NCBI GenBank assembly: GCA_001766655.1
Contig: MJCC01000005.1
Location: 228,072 to 292,071 of the forward strand
Source: Phytomonas francai
Taxonomy: Eukaryota; Euglenozoa; Kinetoplastea; Trypanosomatida; Trypanosomatidae
Direction: 5' to 3'
DNA length: 64,000 bases
Every line of letters starts with the position of its first letter. Positions within the stretch are counted from its first letter, which is position 1. The notes under the pieces were generated by a model. The model worked only from the letters and a program-made list of their open reading frames with translations, did not search any database and was not told the DNA's origin. The translations under genes and the position numbers were made by a program. Of this stretch, positions 1 to 9,418 are shown one piece after another.

Positions 1-275
1 AAGGCGTCGATGGTGAGGGTAACGAGCCCGACCGGACGGACGGGAATGAGCACCTCGCGAAGGGCGCCCGCCTCGTCCTCGGCGGCGCCGCCCTCCCCAC
101 AGGGAGCCGTCCTGGCCTCGGCCGAGGGTAAACTGGGCGGGGTAAAGTACAGGCGAAGGCTGAGCGCGTGGTCCGAGGCCCCGTGGAGATAATCGCGTGT
201 GGGTGCCTCCTTGTCGCTAGGCCCCATAATGCCCGCAGCATCCAGAATGGGGAACAACTCCCTCCGAGGCATCAT
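1..275 (-). CDS. Unknown protein, N-terminal part, cut by the left edge
   Basis: The minus strand is open from two adjacent ATG codons at 273-275 and 270-272 down to base 1, with no stop in 91 codons. The conceptual protein begins MMPRRELFPILDAAG and continues through a Pro/Ala-rich stretch to a hydrophobic segment, LIPVRPVGLVTLTID, near the edge. The orientation matches the whole array to its right, the GC content is high like the neighbouring genes, and AT-rich noncoding DNA begins just upstream. I do not recognise the family; no catalytic motif is visible in the part present. The second Met could equally be the start. Confidence 0.55.
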   Translation of the reverse strand, partial: MMPRRELFPILDAAGIMGPSDKEAPTRDYLHGASDHALSLRLYFTPPSLPSAEARTAPCGEGGAAEDEAGALREVLIPVRPVGLVTLTIDA

Positions 276-1568
276 GAGAATTGTGTGCTAGAGCTTCTTG
301 GATGGGGTTACCGTACGCAAGGCCCTCACCGAAACGGATCGCGTAAACGGCCGTAAAAATAAATAAATACAAATCCTCAGACCTAGGAGCGTGGACAAAT
401 GAATTAGAAAGGGGTAGAGTTACATCTACAGCGTTTTGTGCAACTTGGAAGCTGCGCTCACATAGCTGGCAATAAGCTTACCAGAACAGCAACAACAGAG
501 AAGAAAAAGGAACTCTTTTTTTGGTACACGGTAAACCCTCATATATTGTTGATAATGCCAGCAATGTAACGAAAATACAGCAAGAACTGGTGAAATAATG
601 GAAAGTAAACCACATTAGCACAAACAGCTCTTGAAGTCAATAATCCCTTTGATTCAAAAAAGATTCGGTCGATATTAAATTTTGAAATATTGAAATAATA
701 TGCAATATCAGTAATACGGATTGTGCAAATGGTCAAGAAGAAAAAGTTGTCAAGTTAGATCAATTTAATGGGATTAAAGTAATAAAATATATAAGGTAGT
801 ATAAACATTTGAATAGAATATACTGCTTTCGATGTAGTGTGTCATTCCCTAAAAGATGCTTTCTAAGAGACAGATGGCACAAATTGCATAATTTATCATA
901 GAGTTTCCTCATTAAAAGTAAATAGCTCCTAATTGAATAAGTATTTTATTCTTCTTTCTATCTCCTCCTCAAACCCTCTTCGCCTCTGTTTCGATGAATC
1001 CCTGTATTCTGAGCATGTGCGCATGTGTGTGTAAACAGCAAGCTTGCAGAAATATAAGCAAGTTCACGTAGAATTGTCTGCCAACAAGTAGACCCATTAC
1101 CAATAACGGCTTTAGAAGAAGAAGAAAAATGATTTGGTTAAATCTACCCAACATTGTAAAATAATATATATATATATATATATAATAGACGACAAAAATA
1201 TAGATAACTAGCCGTTACACGCACATACGCATATACATCATATATTGAGCCACCCGCCCCCAATATGTATAGAATTGTAATTTTCATATATAATAAAGCT
1301 CAAGCACTTCCTTTGGCAGGGATATCGAACAAATGCGCAACGGGCCACTCCCTGATACACGCTCTATAAAGCAAAAGCAACGCCGAAAGGGTGGAAGCAG
1401 AGAAGGGGGGAAAAAAGGGAAAGTAAAGCAGTGCTGTGCACACCTCGCCCACACACCACAGCACGCGAAAGATGAACTATCTACATTGACGGTATTCTGT
1501 TATAGAAATCCTAGCCTCATTCCGTGAGCCCCGTCGCTCGAGACAGAAGGAAGAAGGTGATAGGTCCC
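276..1568. other. Intergenic, AT-rich
   Basis: No open frame here looks coding. The segment holds a (TA)n run at about 1164-1184 and short T- and A-rich tracts. In a trypanosomatid it would contain the 5' leader of the edge gene and the 3' UTR of the coiled-coil gene to the right. No tRNA-like or rRNA-like sequence was seen. Confidence 0.6.
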
Positions 1569-2399
1569 TCAAGAGGACACCTCTCGAGGGTTAAAGCCCA
1601 ACAGCTTTACCTGCGCGCTCCGCAGGCTCTCGTAGTACTTTGTGGCCTCGGCGATGTCGAAAAAGGCCATGAGTTTGATCGACTTCAGGCGCTCCAACAG
1701 CGCCTCGCAGTGCCGCCGACGCTCCTCGGCGCCCTCCAGCGCCTTCGCGTGGGCCGCGAGCAGCCGGTTTAGCTGGCGCTCCAGACGGACAACGGTGGGG
1801 TGGGCGGGAGAGGTGGGGGCGTCCTCCGGGGCCGGCGACGTGCTCGGCTGCGGCCCACGGCCCGCGTCCTCCCGCTCCCGCCCCCGCTCCCTGTTCGCCC
1901 CATCCCGCACAACGGTGAGCTGGTGAACCAAAACGCCCAGGTAGCGCTGCCATTCATCAAGCAGCTCGCGCCCGACCTCGCTCTTTTTCAACTCCGTGTT
2001 CAGCAACTTCCCCTCCAACAGCATGCGTTCCTCATGGTGCTTCTTCAATTGGTTCTCGACCTCCCCTTTCTGAAGATTGCTCAGGTTAATCTGCTTATTC
2101 AGCTCCTCTACCGCTTCTTTTTCCTCTTGGATGAGCTGCTCGTATTTTCGGACATCGCACTTGGCGTTGTTTAGGCGTCTAAGAAGCTGATTAGCTACGT
2201 GTTCCTCTTCGATCTCGGTACTTTGTTGAAGCCGAACGGACTCCTCACGCAGCATTTCTATTTTCATATTGAGTAATTCCTCTTCAAAATGTTGAGAAAA
2301 TTGGATTGTCTTGAGGGTCACATACTCTCTACGTAGCTCCTCTAGAGACAATCCTTCCAGCCGGTGGCACTCTAGATTGGGTATGGTCTGGCTGGACAT
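1569..2399 (-). CDS. Coiled-coil protein, CCDC6-like
   Basis: A complete 276-residue frame from ATG at 2399 to TGA at 1569. Residues about 15-160 are almost continuous heptad coiled coil with blocks such as EIEEEHVANQLLRRL and LIQEEKEAVEELN. These recall the repeated 'EEEx(V/F)xNxLxxKL' units of the CCDC6 family (known pattern; the assignment is my inference). A charged, Pro-rich linker at about 168-200 is followed by a second coiled coil and a short tail. Base composition changes inside the gene: the part coding the linker and second coil (about 1620-1940) is far richer in G+C than the N-terminal half. It is probably a structural or scaffold protein. Another unrelated coiled-coil family is possible. 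Confidence 0.7.
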   Translation of the reverse strand: MSSQTIPNLECHRLEGLSLEELRREYVTLKTIQFSQHFEEELLNMKIEMLREESVRLQQSTEIEEEHVANQLLRRLNNAKCDVRKYEQLIQEEKEAVEELNKQINLSNLQKGEVENQLKKHHEERMLLEGKLLNTELKKSEVGRELLDEWQRYLGVLVHQLTVVRDGANRERGREREDAGRGPQPSTSPAPEDAPTSPAHPTVVRLERQLNRLLAAHAKALEGAEERRRHCEALLERLKSIKLMAFFDIAEATKYYESLRSAQVKLLGFNPREVSS

Positions 2400-2828
2400 G
2401 AGTCACTATAATTAAATATATCTGAACCTGATAGAAATCAATAGTGACAAAAAATAACAACTACTAGAAGTATGAATTTTGATGCAAGAAGTACAACTAG
2501 AGACTTAATTCAAGCCAATTTGACTAATATTCTATTTATATGGTGGAAAGAACACAAAAACGTGGGAGGGGGGGGGGGAAACTTCAAAACTCTCATCCCA
2601 AATACAACTAAAAGGATAATTTACACCGTGCTCTATATGCCCATTTGAGACTTGAATCATTTTAGCAGCGTATTACAGGCCCGCTCTTTATTCGCGTTCC
2701 CGTGTTTCGCCATAGGGCGAGAAAGATGGGGAATTCGTCGAAAACACACGATAGATCCCCTTCCCACCGCATAAAGCAAGCGCGACGATAGGAATCCTTC
2801 CTTCACCCCGCCCCCGCACAGGCGTCCT
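2400..2828. other. Intergenic with an 11-G run
   Basis: AT-rich spacer with a run of 11 G at 2568-2578 on the plus strand, which is C on the transcribed minus strand. Nothing else notable. Confidence 0.55.
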
Positions 2829-3407
2829 TCAGAACCGCCGCGGCTGCTTCGGGTCTGGGGCGCGCGCGGCGAGAGACCCGTGGGAGGGCAGGGGCCCGCT
2901 CCTCTCCCCCGCCGGCAGGACCTCCCGCAGGAAGGAAAAGCGATCGAAAAGCCGGGCGAGGCGGGAGACGTCGTCGTAGGTAATCGTCCGGCGCCCCGCG
3001 AGGGCGGCCTCCGCGGCCGCCGCCGACGCCAAATCCCGCAGGAGCAGCGCCGTCGCCTCGCCGGCGGCGATCGCGGCCTCGCGCGAGACGACGCCGCCCT
3101 CCGCCCGCAGGAGCTCGCGGAGCCGCCCGGCCGGGAAGACCGCCGCGCCGTTCTCGACGGGCCCCTCCGCGGGCGCCGCGCGAGGCGAATCCTCCGAGAG
3201 GAGGTCGTCCGCGCCGGGCGCGTCCTCGTCGGGTTCGGGCGCGTCCTCGTCCGGCGAGGTCGCGCGCGAGGGGCCATCGCGGCCGTCGCCATCCGCGCTT
3301 TCCCCCGGGGGGGACGGCGGGGCGTAGGCCGAGAGCCGCGGCACGAGATACGGCGCCGCGTCCTCGCCGGCATCCAAGGTTTCGTCAAACGTTTCGGACT
3401 CCTGCAT
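2829..3407 (-). CDS. Histone-fold protein of the NF-YC / Dpb3-POLE4 type
   Basis: 192 residues from ATG at 3407 (MQESETFDETL). The frame is open upstream to 3437 but only from a TTG codon, so the internal ATG is preferred. The first 90 residues are acidic and Pro/Ala-rich, apparently disordered. Residues about 95-175 match the NF-YC/Dpb3 histone fold: FPAGRLRELLR corresponds to the family's 'LPLARIKKIMK' helix 1, then an Ala-rich helix 2, then the RRTITYDDVSRLA strand/helix and FDRFSFLREVLP, matching 'FDFLIDIVP'. Members pair with an NF-YB-like partner in CCAAT-binding factor, DNA polymerase epsilon, or chromatin remodellers; which one cannot be told here. The gene is exceptionally GC-rich, and long frames in other phases are shadows of that composition. 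Confidence 0.7.
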   Translation of the reverse strand: MQESETFDETLDAGEDAAPYLVPRLSAYAPPSPPGESADGDGRDGPSRATSPDEDAPEPDEDAPGADDLLSEDSPRAAPAEGPVENGAAVFPAGRLRELLRAEGGVVSREAAIAAGEATALLLRDLASAAAAEAALAGRRTITYDDVSRLARLFDRFSFLREVLPAGERSGPLPSHGSLAARAPDPKQPRRF

Positions 3408-4558
3408 CCCTACCGCATGAGATGGGACGCCGTCCAACGCGATCGTGTATGCGTACTAATAAACTGATAAAACCTACGGGGCAGAGAAATGGAAATGGAA
3501 GAGGCGTTGAAAAGGGAGCAATTCCATGGGGATAGGATTCTATAAATTGAATATCGCAATACCCCCTTTCTGCATCAAGTACTAAAGGTAATGAACGGTA
3601 TGACTTTAATGCTAACGTAAATACTCAAAATCTCATGTACATCCACGCATTGAGGATAATACAATACTCTGACTCAACTTAGATCGAGTTGTATCAAAAC
3701 ACTATTTTCAAACAAGATATTACCCCGCCTTCCCCATAGAATCTACATAGAAAGAAGATAACTCAAACTGATGATGAAATTATGGTCAGAAATCTTTCGA
3801 GCGAAAAAAGATGGTATAATGAAGAATAGCACTACTTTTATAGAGAAAGTCAAGCTAGACAAATGCAACAAACCTTGCGTTGAAAATGATTGACATTTGA
3901 TACAACGAAAAGATCAAAAGAATCGACTTAATAACAAATAAAATCAGTTAAGCAGGCGAAATTTTAAAAAAAGGAAGGGTAACAAAACATGCACGCTCAA
4001 AAAAAAAGTGCAAAAAAAAAAAAACGCAGTCTCTTATTAATATGCGCGCCTAATTATTTTTTTAAAGCTAAATGAGCTTTAATATTTATCTATCGCTACG
4101 AATTTTATTCCAAGCTCTTGGATATCAGTGAAGATAATACATACTATCCTACGAAAAAAATGCAGGCAATAAATCTACACGAATTACAGTTTAAAAAAAG
4201 ACTACACTTGTGAAGTGATGCATTTTTATACTTCCAAGCATAAAGAGGAAAAAAATTTATCGGAGATGATCAAATTCTAATGGAAAAAAAGATGTATCTC
4301 AGCTAGTGACGGAGGGGTTTCCAAAGAAAAAAACCCTATGGTTCTTCTCTGTCAGATTCACATTAGGTTTCAATGTGTCCGGATTCTTTGATCCAGTACT
4401 ACGAGAGAGGTGAAAGGATTACAACAAAAGTAGGGAAAATGCTTCGTCCCACCCAATGGTGGTTTGGCAATGCATGTGTATGAAGTCATATTGATAAAAT
4501 GCAGATAAGCTATCCAAAGAGAAGAAAAAAATATGCACATCCTCTTTTATTAGGGATT

Positions 4559-4725
4559 AAAAAAATCACACATAATGCATTGGTCCATATACATTGATTT
4601 GTTCAGATCGCTATCTTATATATTCGCTTCACTATGGACCCTGACGCTTGTCAGGGTTTTAAAGTATGAAGCGAAAGTATAGATGAGGTCCTCGCGTGGG
4701 GAAAATTCCATGTGGAGGGTGCGAA
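4559..4725 (-). ncRNA. Candidate structured non-coding RNA
   Basis: Two hairpins lie next to each other. The first has an outer 9-bp stem pairing 4623-4631 with 4667-4675 and an inner perfect 8-bp stem, ACCCTGAC (4638-4645) with GTCAGGGT (4650-4657), closed by a four-base loop. The second pairs 4690-4699 with 4708-4718 (about 10 pairs, two G-U, one bulge, 8-base loop). On the minus strand a run of seven T at 4565-4559 follows, as a Pol III terminator would. I could not match it to tRNA, 7SL, U snRNA or the spliced leader. The strand and ends are inferences, and it could be a fold-back repeat instead. Confidence 0.25.
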
Positions 4726-5061
4726 AGAACAGATGGGATCTACACTAATCCTATTAAAAAAAAAAAGGTATTAACGCAAAAAATAAGACTGTATATTCAC
4801 AAGGGCACCTTTTATTCGCTTTAACCCGATTATTATTACGCATACTGTCTCCAAAAATAGCTGGCGAAAAGAAAACAAGTAACATAATTGTATTCAACAA
4901 AATTATGCACTCCCTAAACGCATATATATATATTTATTCCCCGTATTTAAATTTTAATCTAGATACGATTATATAGTTAGCCATTTATGTGCTTCCCCGT
5001 TTTATATTTCTGACTAGAATGGAGTAAAAGGACAAAGTAATTTAAAATAACGTCTCTAATG

Positions 5062-5109
5062 AAAGGGCCTACATCTTCTGTCAAACCCATAGGCCCCTTT
5101 TGGGTCAAA
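5062..5109. repeat. Hairpin with possible pseudoknot
   Basis: AAAGGGCCTA (5062-5071) pairs with TAGGCCCCTTT (5090-5100), giving 10 base pairs with one bulged C around an 18-base loop. ACCCA in the loop (5085-5089) can also pair with TGGGT just downstream (5101-5105). Such an arrangement is uncommon by chance in AT-rich spacer DNA. Confidence 0.35.
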
Positions 5110-5358
5110 CGTACTACCTGAAAGTATTTAGTTTGGAAAATAGAATGGGGAACAAAGATAACTACTAAAAAACTAAAAGCAAAAAAAAAAGATAAAAAAA
5201 CTCATGCGGCAAAGATATTTTTCCCTTAAAAAAAAAAAAAGGTACATTAATACTTACTAAACAAACTGAATTTCAGTGTGAAAGAAAAATTAAATGAAAA
5301 AAGTTGGAAAAGTAGGGGTCACAAAGAACGAAGGAAAGAGTCGCAAGACGCCCGGCGC

Positions 5359-6306
5359 CTACTCCCGCTTCCCCACCCTCACGGTGCGCTGCTCCTTCAA
5401 CCAGCCCATGAGCGGGCCCGTTGTGGTTGGTGTGGTTTGGGTTGTCGTCGTCGCCCGCTCGCCCGAGAGCGGCCGGCGGAGGAGGATGCTAGTGAGCGGG
5501 GCGACAAAGGCGGCGGACAGCCCGCCCTCCCCCCCCCTTCCCCGGTCCCTCTCCCCCTCCCCCTCCGTCGAGGGCGAGGCCTTGGCGCGAGGGGGGGCCG
5601 CGAGGATGCTCGGGGTTGGCGGGAGCATGCCGGAGCGGCAACGGCACCGCATCCCCGGCAGCCCCTCCTCGAGGTCGTCTTCGTCGTCGTCGTTGTTGTT
5701 GTTGTCACAGCGGAGGTCGTCGTCGTCGTCGTGGAGGTCTGACGCATCCGCGTCACTGGGGTTTGGCCGCTGGGAGCCCTCGTTAGGGGGGGGGGGCAGC
5801 CGTGGGCGGCGGCAGTACGCGCAGAGGGCGACCCGCGGCTGGGAGCCCGGCAGGCGCCAGTCCGCCACGTCGAGCGAAAGCCGCCGTATCGCGGCCGCCG
5901 GCAGGTCCGCGGCGTCGGGGGCGGCCGCGCTCGGAAGGGAGCCGCAGACCCGCAACGGGGTCCCGCCCGTCGCCCGGCACGCGGAGGCGAGCGCGTCGCC
6001 TTTGGCGTGCCGGAACGAGGACGGCACAGGGTCCGAGAGCACGCTCGAGGAGATGCACTGCACGTCCTCGACGTCGGAATCGCGCGAGGAGGCATCGAAA
6101 AGCCCGCGCGTCTTGCTTTTGGAATTTGGGTTAATACGAATCGGCACCGATTTGGACGACCTGGAACACTTGACAGCGCTGCATTTACGCGTGCAAACGT
6201 GGTCGGTCCTCCCCGATAAAAATTCCATCCCTTCTTTTTTAGACTTTATGCCATTCATGACCTTAGTGATAAGCTGTGTCAGCCTATTTTTCCCTTTTCT
6301 CTCCAT
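5359..6306 (-). CDS. Unknown protein with Asp/Asn tract
   Basis: A complete 315-residue frame (ATG at 6306, TAG at 5359) in the array direction. The N-terminus is basic (MERKGKNRLTQLITKVMNG). The middle has RRLSLDVADWRLPG followed by a CAYC pair, and residues about 190-215 form an acidic low-complexity tract of Asp and Asn coded by a run of GAC/AAC triplets. The C-terminal third is rich in Pro, Arg and Gly. I do not recognise a domain. A plus-strand frame of similar length overlaps, but it runs against the array and is mostly Arg/Ser/Gly-rich, so I treat it as a shadow. GC content is much higher than in the flanks. Confidence 0.55.
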   Translation of the reverse strand: MERKGKNRLTQLITKVMNGIKSKKEGMEFLSGRTDHVCTRKCSAVKCSRSSKSVPIRINPNSKSKTRGLFDASSRDSDVEDVQCISSSVLSDPVPSSFRHAKGDALASACRATGGTPLRVCGSLPSAAAPDAADLPAAAIRRLSLDVADWRLPGSQPRVALCAYCRRPRLPPPPNEGSQRPNPSDADASDLHDDDDDLRCDNNNNDDDEDDLEEGLPGMRCRCRSGMLPPTPSILAAPPRAKASPSTEGEGERDRGRGGEGGLSAAFVAPLTSILLRRPLSGERATTTTQTTPTTTGPLMGWLKEQRTVRVGKRE

Positions 6307-6801
6307 TGGAAACTAAAAAAAAAAAGGACAGTGCTAACTAAAACTAAAAAAATACGTATTAAATCAACTTAACGTATAAAAAGCTAAAAATTCTATAAAC
6401 TTTTTATTGTTGAAGACTTTATAAAGGAGCCGAAACAATACCTTAAAGAGCAAAAACGTACTAAATTTTTACAGTACTTCATGGATTAAATAGGAATCCC
6501 TCAAAACATTCCTTCTCTTTCGTTCGCCTTGGTGTATTTTTATTTTGAAAGTATATTACTCTATGCTCTTCACCCCGTCTGATCCTTTCAAATACCATTA
6601 ATGCCTTACAAATAAGAATGCATAGCTGAAAATATATAGCAAGTTGTGAATGAAGCATTAGTATGTGCTTATTTTTCTATATTTACTAAAAAGCGACTTA
6701 CCATGAGATCTAGATTTCCGCAAACGCTTCCCTCGTTGGAATTTGCACTGGTTCATTGTACGTCTTCTTTTTGGGGGGTGGAGGGGAGAGAGCGATATCC
6801 A
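6307..6801. other. Intergenic, AT-rich
   Basis: Spacer between the acidic-tract gene and centrin. It has an A-run at about 6314-6325 (T-run on the minus strand) close to the start of the former, a plausible polypyrimidine tract. No gene seen. Confidence 0.5.
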
Positions 6802-7380
6802 TTAGTAGTCATCCTCTTCCAACATAATCGCCAGAAATTCCTCTAGGCTTATCTCTCCATCTTGGTCTGTGTCGAACTCGTCAATCATAGCCTGCAACTC
6901 ATCATCGCTCATGTTCTCACCAAGCTCCCGCGCCACGCGGCGTAGCGAGCGCAGCGAAATCTTACCTGTTTTATTTTCATCAAAGAGTTGGAAGGCCTTG
7001 ATCATTTCCTGCCTAGGGTCTCGTTGGGAAAATTTCTCAGTCATTATATCCGTGAATCCTGCCAAATCCATTAACGGCTGCCCATTTTGGTCTCTCGCGG
7101 CGCAGTCCTGCATCAGGCGCGTCACCTCATCACGCTTCACTTCAAACCCTAGGGCGCGCATGCTGACCTTCATCTCGTGAGCATCAATCATGCCATTTTT
7201 GTCAGAATCAAAAAGCTCAAAAGCCTCACGGATTTCCTGTCGCTGCTCCTCCGAAAGTTGAAAGCGGCGGCGCGGGGCGGCTGGCGGAGGGGCTACTGAG
7301 TTCACCGGTGCCGTGGTGCGAACTATCCCTGCGGCATGACCAGTGGAACCACCGGTCGCACTACGAGTCCAAGACTGCAT
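6802..7380 (-). CDS. Centrin (EF-hand calcium-binding protein)
   Basis: 192 residues. After a Pro/Ala-rich extension of about 40 residues comes the centrin core, starting [21 protein letters not shown]-hand 1 is canonical (residues 58-69, [12 protein letters not shown]). EF-hand 2 is degenerate around 97-108. EF-hand 3 (134-145, [12 protein letters not shown]) ends in Ser instead of the bidentate Glu. EF-hand 4 is canonical (170-181, [12 protein letters not shown]). The linker with [18 protein letters not shown] is typical of centrins rather than calmodulin. Centrins act at basal bodies, the bilobe/Golgi region and the flagellar base in kinetoplastids. With two good loops, calcium binding should be split between the two lobes. 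Which of the several kinetoplastid centrins this is cannot be decided here. Confidence 0.92.
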   Translation of the reverse strand: MQSWTRSATGGSTGHAAGIVRTTAPVNSVAPPPAAPRRRFQLSEEQRQEIREAFELFDSDKNGMIDAHEMKVSMRALGFEVKRDEVTRLMQDCAARDQNGQPLMDLAGFTDIMTEKFSQRDPRQEMIKAFQLFDENKTGKISLRSLRRVARELGENMSDDELQAMIDEFDTDQDGEISLEEFLAIMLEEDDY

Positions 7381-7817
7381 TGAGAGTAGTAATAATAATA
7401 ACAGGTATCAAATAAATAATATGACTTATATATGCGAAATATATACGTATGCTTATAATACACTATAATATAATCAATATTATATGTACTACACAAGTTG
7501 TAAAATGAGTTCTATATCAGTTGTTATTTTGGAAATGTCTAGCAAAAAAAGGTATAATAATCTTCGCACCCCCTAACTTCAGTTACTGATGTTCATATCA
7601 AAAAAAAAAAAAAAACATAAAGAAGCAGATCGAACATTCACAGTCTGAATTAGTTACTATTCAAGTCTTTTTGTGAATACTCAGCAACAACATAATCGAA
7701 TGAAAATCTACTGTACTTCCTCTCCCTCCCCCCCCCCCCCCCCCCCCCCTAAGTTCGACATTTTTTTTTTAGACTTTGCAAGTAAAAACACAAACTACAT
7801 ATAATGTATGCATTACG
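7381..7817. other. Intergenic with a 22-C homopolymer
   Basis: Contains an A-run at about 7600-7616, a run of 22 C at 7728-7749 and a following T-run. On the transcribed strand these are T15, G22 and A10. An A7-GGTA motif occurs at 7544-7554. No gene seen. Confidence 0.55.
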
Positions 7818-8834
7818 CTAAAACCACCGACCAACTCGCCGCTCCAAAGCTGTAAAAGGCTCCACAGTAATGGTATAGCGACAGGTGTAGTCCATTTCAT
7901 CTGCTAAGTCTTTCGATAACACCGCCTGATTAAAATTGGATTTGTAAAAGCAAAGGACCAAAAAGTCAAAGTACGCATCCTCATCTTTCAATGTTTGAAC
8001 CCGCTTCGTTCCATGCCGATCCATCAAATCGTACACCTTCAGCTGTCCGGAGTACGGCGGGAGGCCGAGTTCTTTGTACAGGTCGTAAAGCGTAATCCCT
8101 TTGACGTAGGGCAGAACGAGCCGCTCCGGCACGCCGCCGTTAGCGTCGATCGTATCCCTGCGCTCCACGACAATCCGCCGCATCTGATCCAAAAGCAAGA
8201 AGAACTGATCCCGCTGTAATTTTGGCATATCCCCAAACTCGAGAACGCGCCCTGAAAAGTGGTCCATGTTGAAAGGATCCAGGTAGGCCGTACTCCAACA
8301 GCGCGGATTCATCGCGATTAAGCTTGCGTCGTCGAGGAAGTAATCCTTTTTGAGTGTCTCCGCGACTTTGGGCGAGACCTTAAGCAGGTTCAAGATCTCA
8401 TTAAGGACCTGGGTCCCACCATATGGGATGCGGATGCGCGGCAGCCCAGCGGGCGGATTCTGATGAAGTGCCCTCCACTTTTCAAAGTACGCACGGCTAA
8501 AGAGGAGGAGGAGGTGATGCTCCTCTTTGGTGAGCAGCCCAGGATCTAAATAGGCGGGATCCATATTGTGATAAAGCACCTGATCACACAACGCAAAGTA
8601 CGGGCATTTTTCGATCTTAGCCCGCACCGAAGGATTCTCCCAGAGGGAGCCTCCTTTTTCAAGCAACGACGATCCACCCTGGTTCGGTGGAATGTAGTTC
8701 TGGCTATCCACACGACCTGCGTAGAGGTTGCCGTAAAAGGGTATGCCACCCGCACCTTGAATAGGTGCCTCCCCGACAAAGTTGAACTTGCGCTCCCCTT
8801 CAGCAAATCGGTACCATCCGCTACGCTTGAGCAT
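7818..8834 (-). CDS. Conserved-looking protein of unknown function
   Basis: A complete 338-residue frame (ATG at 8834) with ordinary, globular-looking amino-acid composition and even codon use, so a real gene. It begins MLKRSGWYRFAEGERKFNF, a basic/aromatic start that could serve as a mitochondrial presequence. No transmembrane segment or coiled coil is visible. Segments such as IRIPYGGTQVLNEILNLLK and VLPYVKGITLYDLYKELGLP look well structured. I do not recognise the family; a kinetoplastid-specific mitochondrial protein would fit but is only a guess. Confidence 0.75.
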   Translation of the reverse strand: MLKRSGWYRFAEGERKFNFVGEAPIQGAGGIPFYGNLYAGRVDSQNYIPPNQGGSSLLEKGGSLWENPSVRAKIEKCPYFALCDQVLYHNMDPAYLDPGLLTKEEHHLLLLFSRAYFEKWRALHQNPPAGLPRIRIPYGGTQVLNEILNLLKVSPKVAETLKKDYFLDDASLIAMNPRCWSTAYLDPFNMDHFSGRVLEFGDMPKLQRDQFFLLLDQMRRIVVERRDTIDANGGVPERLVLPYVKGITLYDLYKELGLPPYSGQLKVYDLMDRHGTKRVQTLKDEDAYFDFLVLCFYKSNFNQAVLSKDLADEMDYTCRYTITVEPFTALERRVGRWF

Positions 8835-9418
8835 CGAATTACTATCCTTTGTTTGGGCTACGCCACTAGTCCTGCGAGCATTAAAACAGAAAAGTAATCG
8901 TTGAAAAGAGACAGGTAAAACACATTGGGAAAAAGAACGCGTATGCTACCCAAATCGGAGTAGGCACATCGTATACCCGAAACTACTGGTCAATGCGTAG
9001 ACGATATAACAAAAACAAAGCAAAAGAGAATGGTTGAATTTTAGAAAAAAGAATTTTATTGCACTAATATTATTGATACATTTGCTTGATAACGGTAACA
9101 ACGAACCCTATCTACTATGACGTCTATAAGGAGGTTATTACCGCACCATGAATAACTCTCGCTAGACTGAAGAATCTAATTTATTTTGAATCAAACAAGA
9201 AAAAGTTATCGTACTTAACCAAACGTTTTTCTTTTAAGGAATTTGACAGAAGAGTAGATGGTAAAGGTAATGCGAAATATTTGTATAGTAAATTTGTACT
9301 CCGAATGCACATTAAAAAAAAAAAGAGATAAATCAAGGAATAAAATCGATAATGCATATGATAGAAAAAAAACGTACTAAAAAGTAATATTTCCGTACCT
9401 ACACTACCGTTTCTAACG
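8835..9418. other. Intergenic, AT-rich
   Basis: Spacer with short A-runs near 9314-9325 and 9366-9372. Small open frames here have Phe/Leu/Lys-rich composition typical of noncoding AT-rich DNA. No gene seen. Confidence 0.5.

Larger units (their letters stand above)
3408..5358. other. Long AT-rich intergenic region with structured segments
   Basis: Nearly 2 kb without a credible reading frame. It contains two closely spaced hairpins at 4623-4718 and another at 5062-5100 (listed separately), plus two A-runs ending in GGTA at 4756-4770 and 5228-5244. On the minus strand these read TACC followed by 11-13 T, possible polypyrimidine tracts for trans-splicing of the histone-fold gene. The region is about four times longer than most spacers in this array. 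Confidence 0.55.

Noticed and set aside
2657..3388. 243-codon minus-strand frame overlapping the histone-fold gene
   Set aside because: Composition is almost all Arg, Pro, Ser and Ala; it is a shadow of the GC-rich frame that carries a recognisable fold.
5294..6316. 340-codon plus-strand frame over the acidic-tract gene
   Set aside because: It opposes the array, is Arg/Ser/Gly-rich as expected of a GC-rich antisense frame, and has no domain; the minus frame is preferred.
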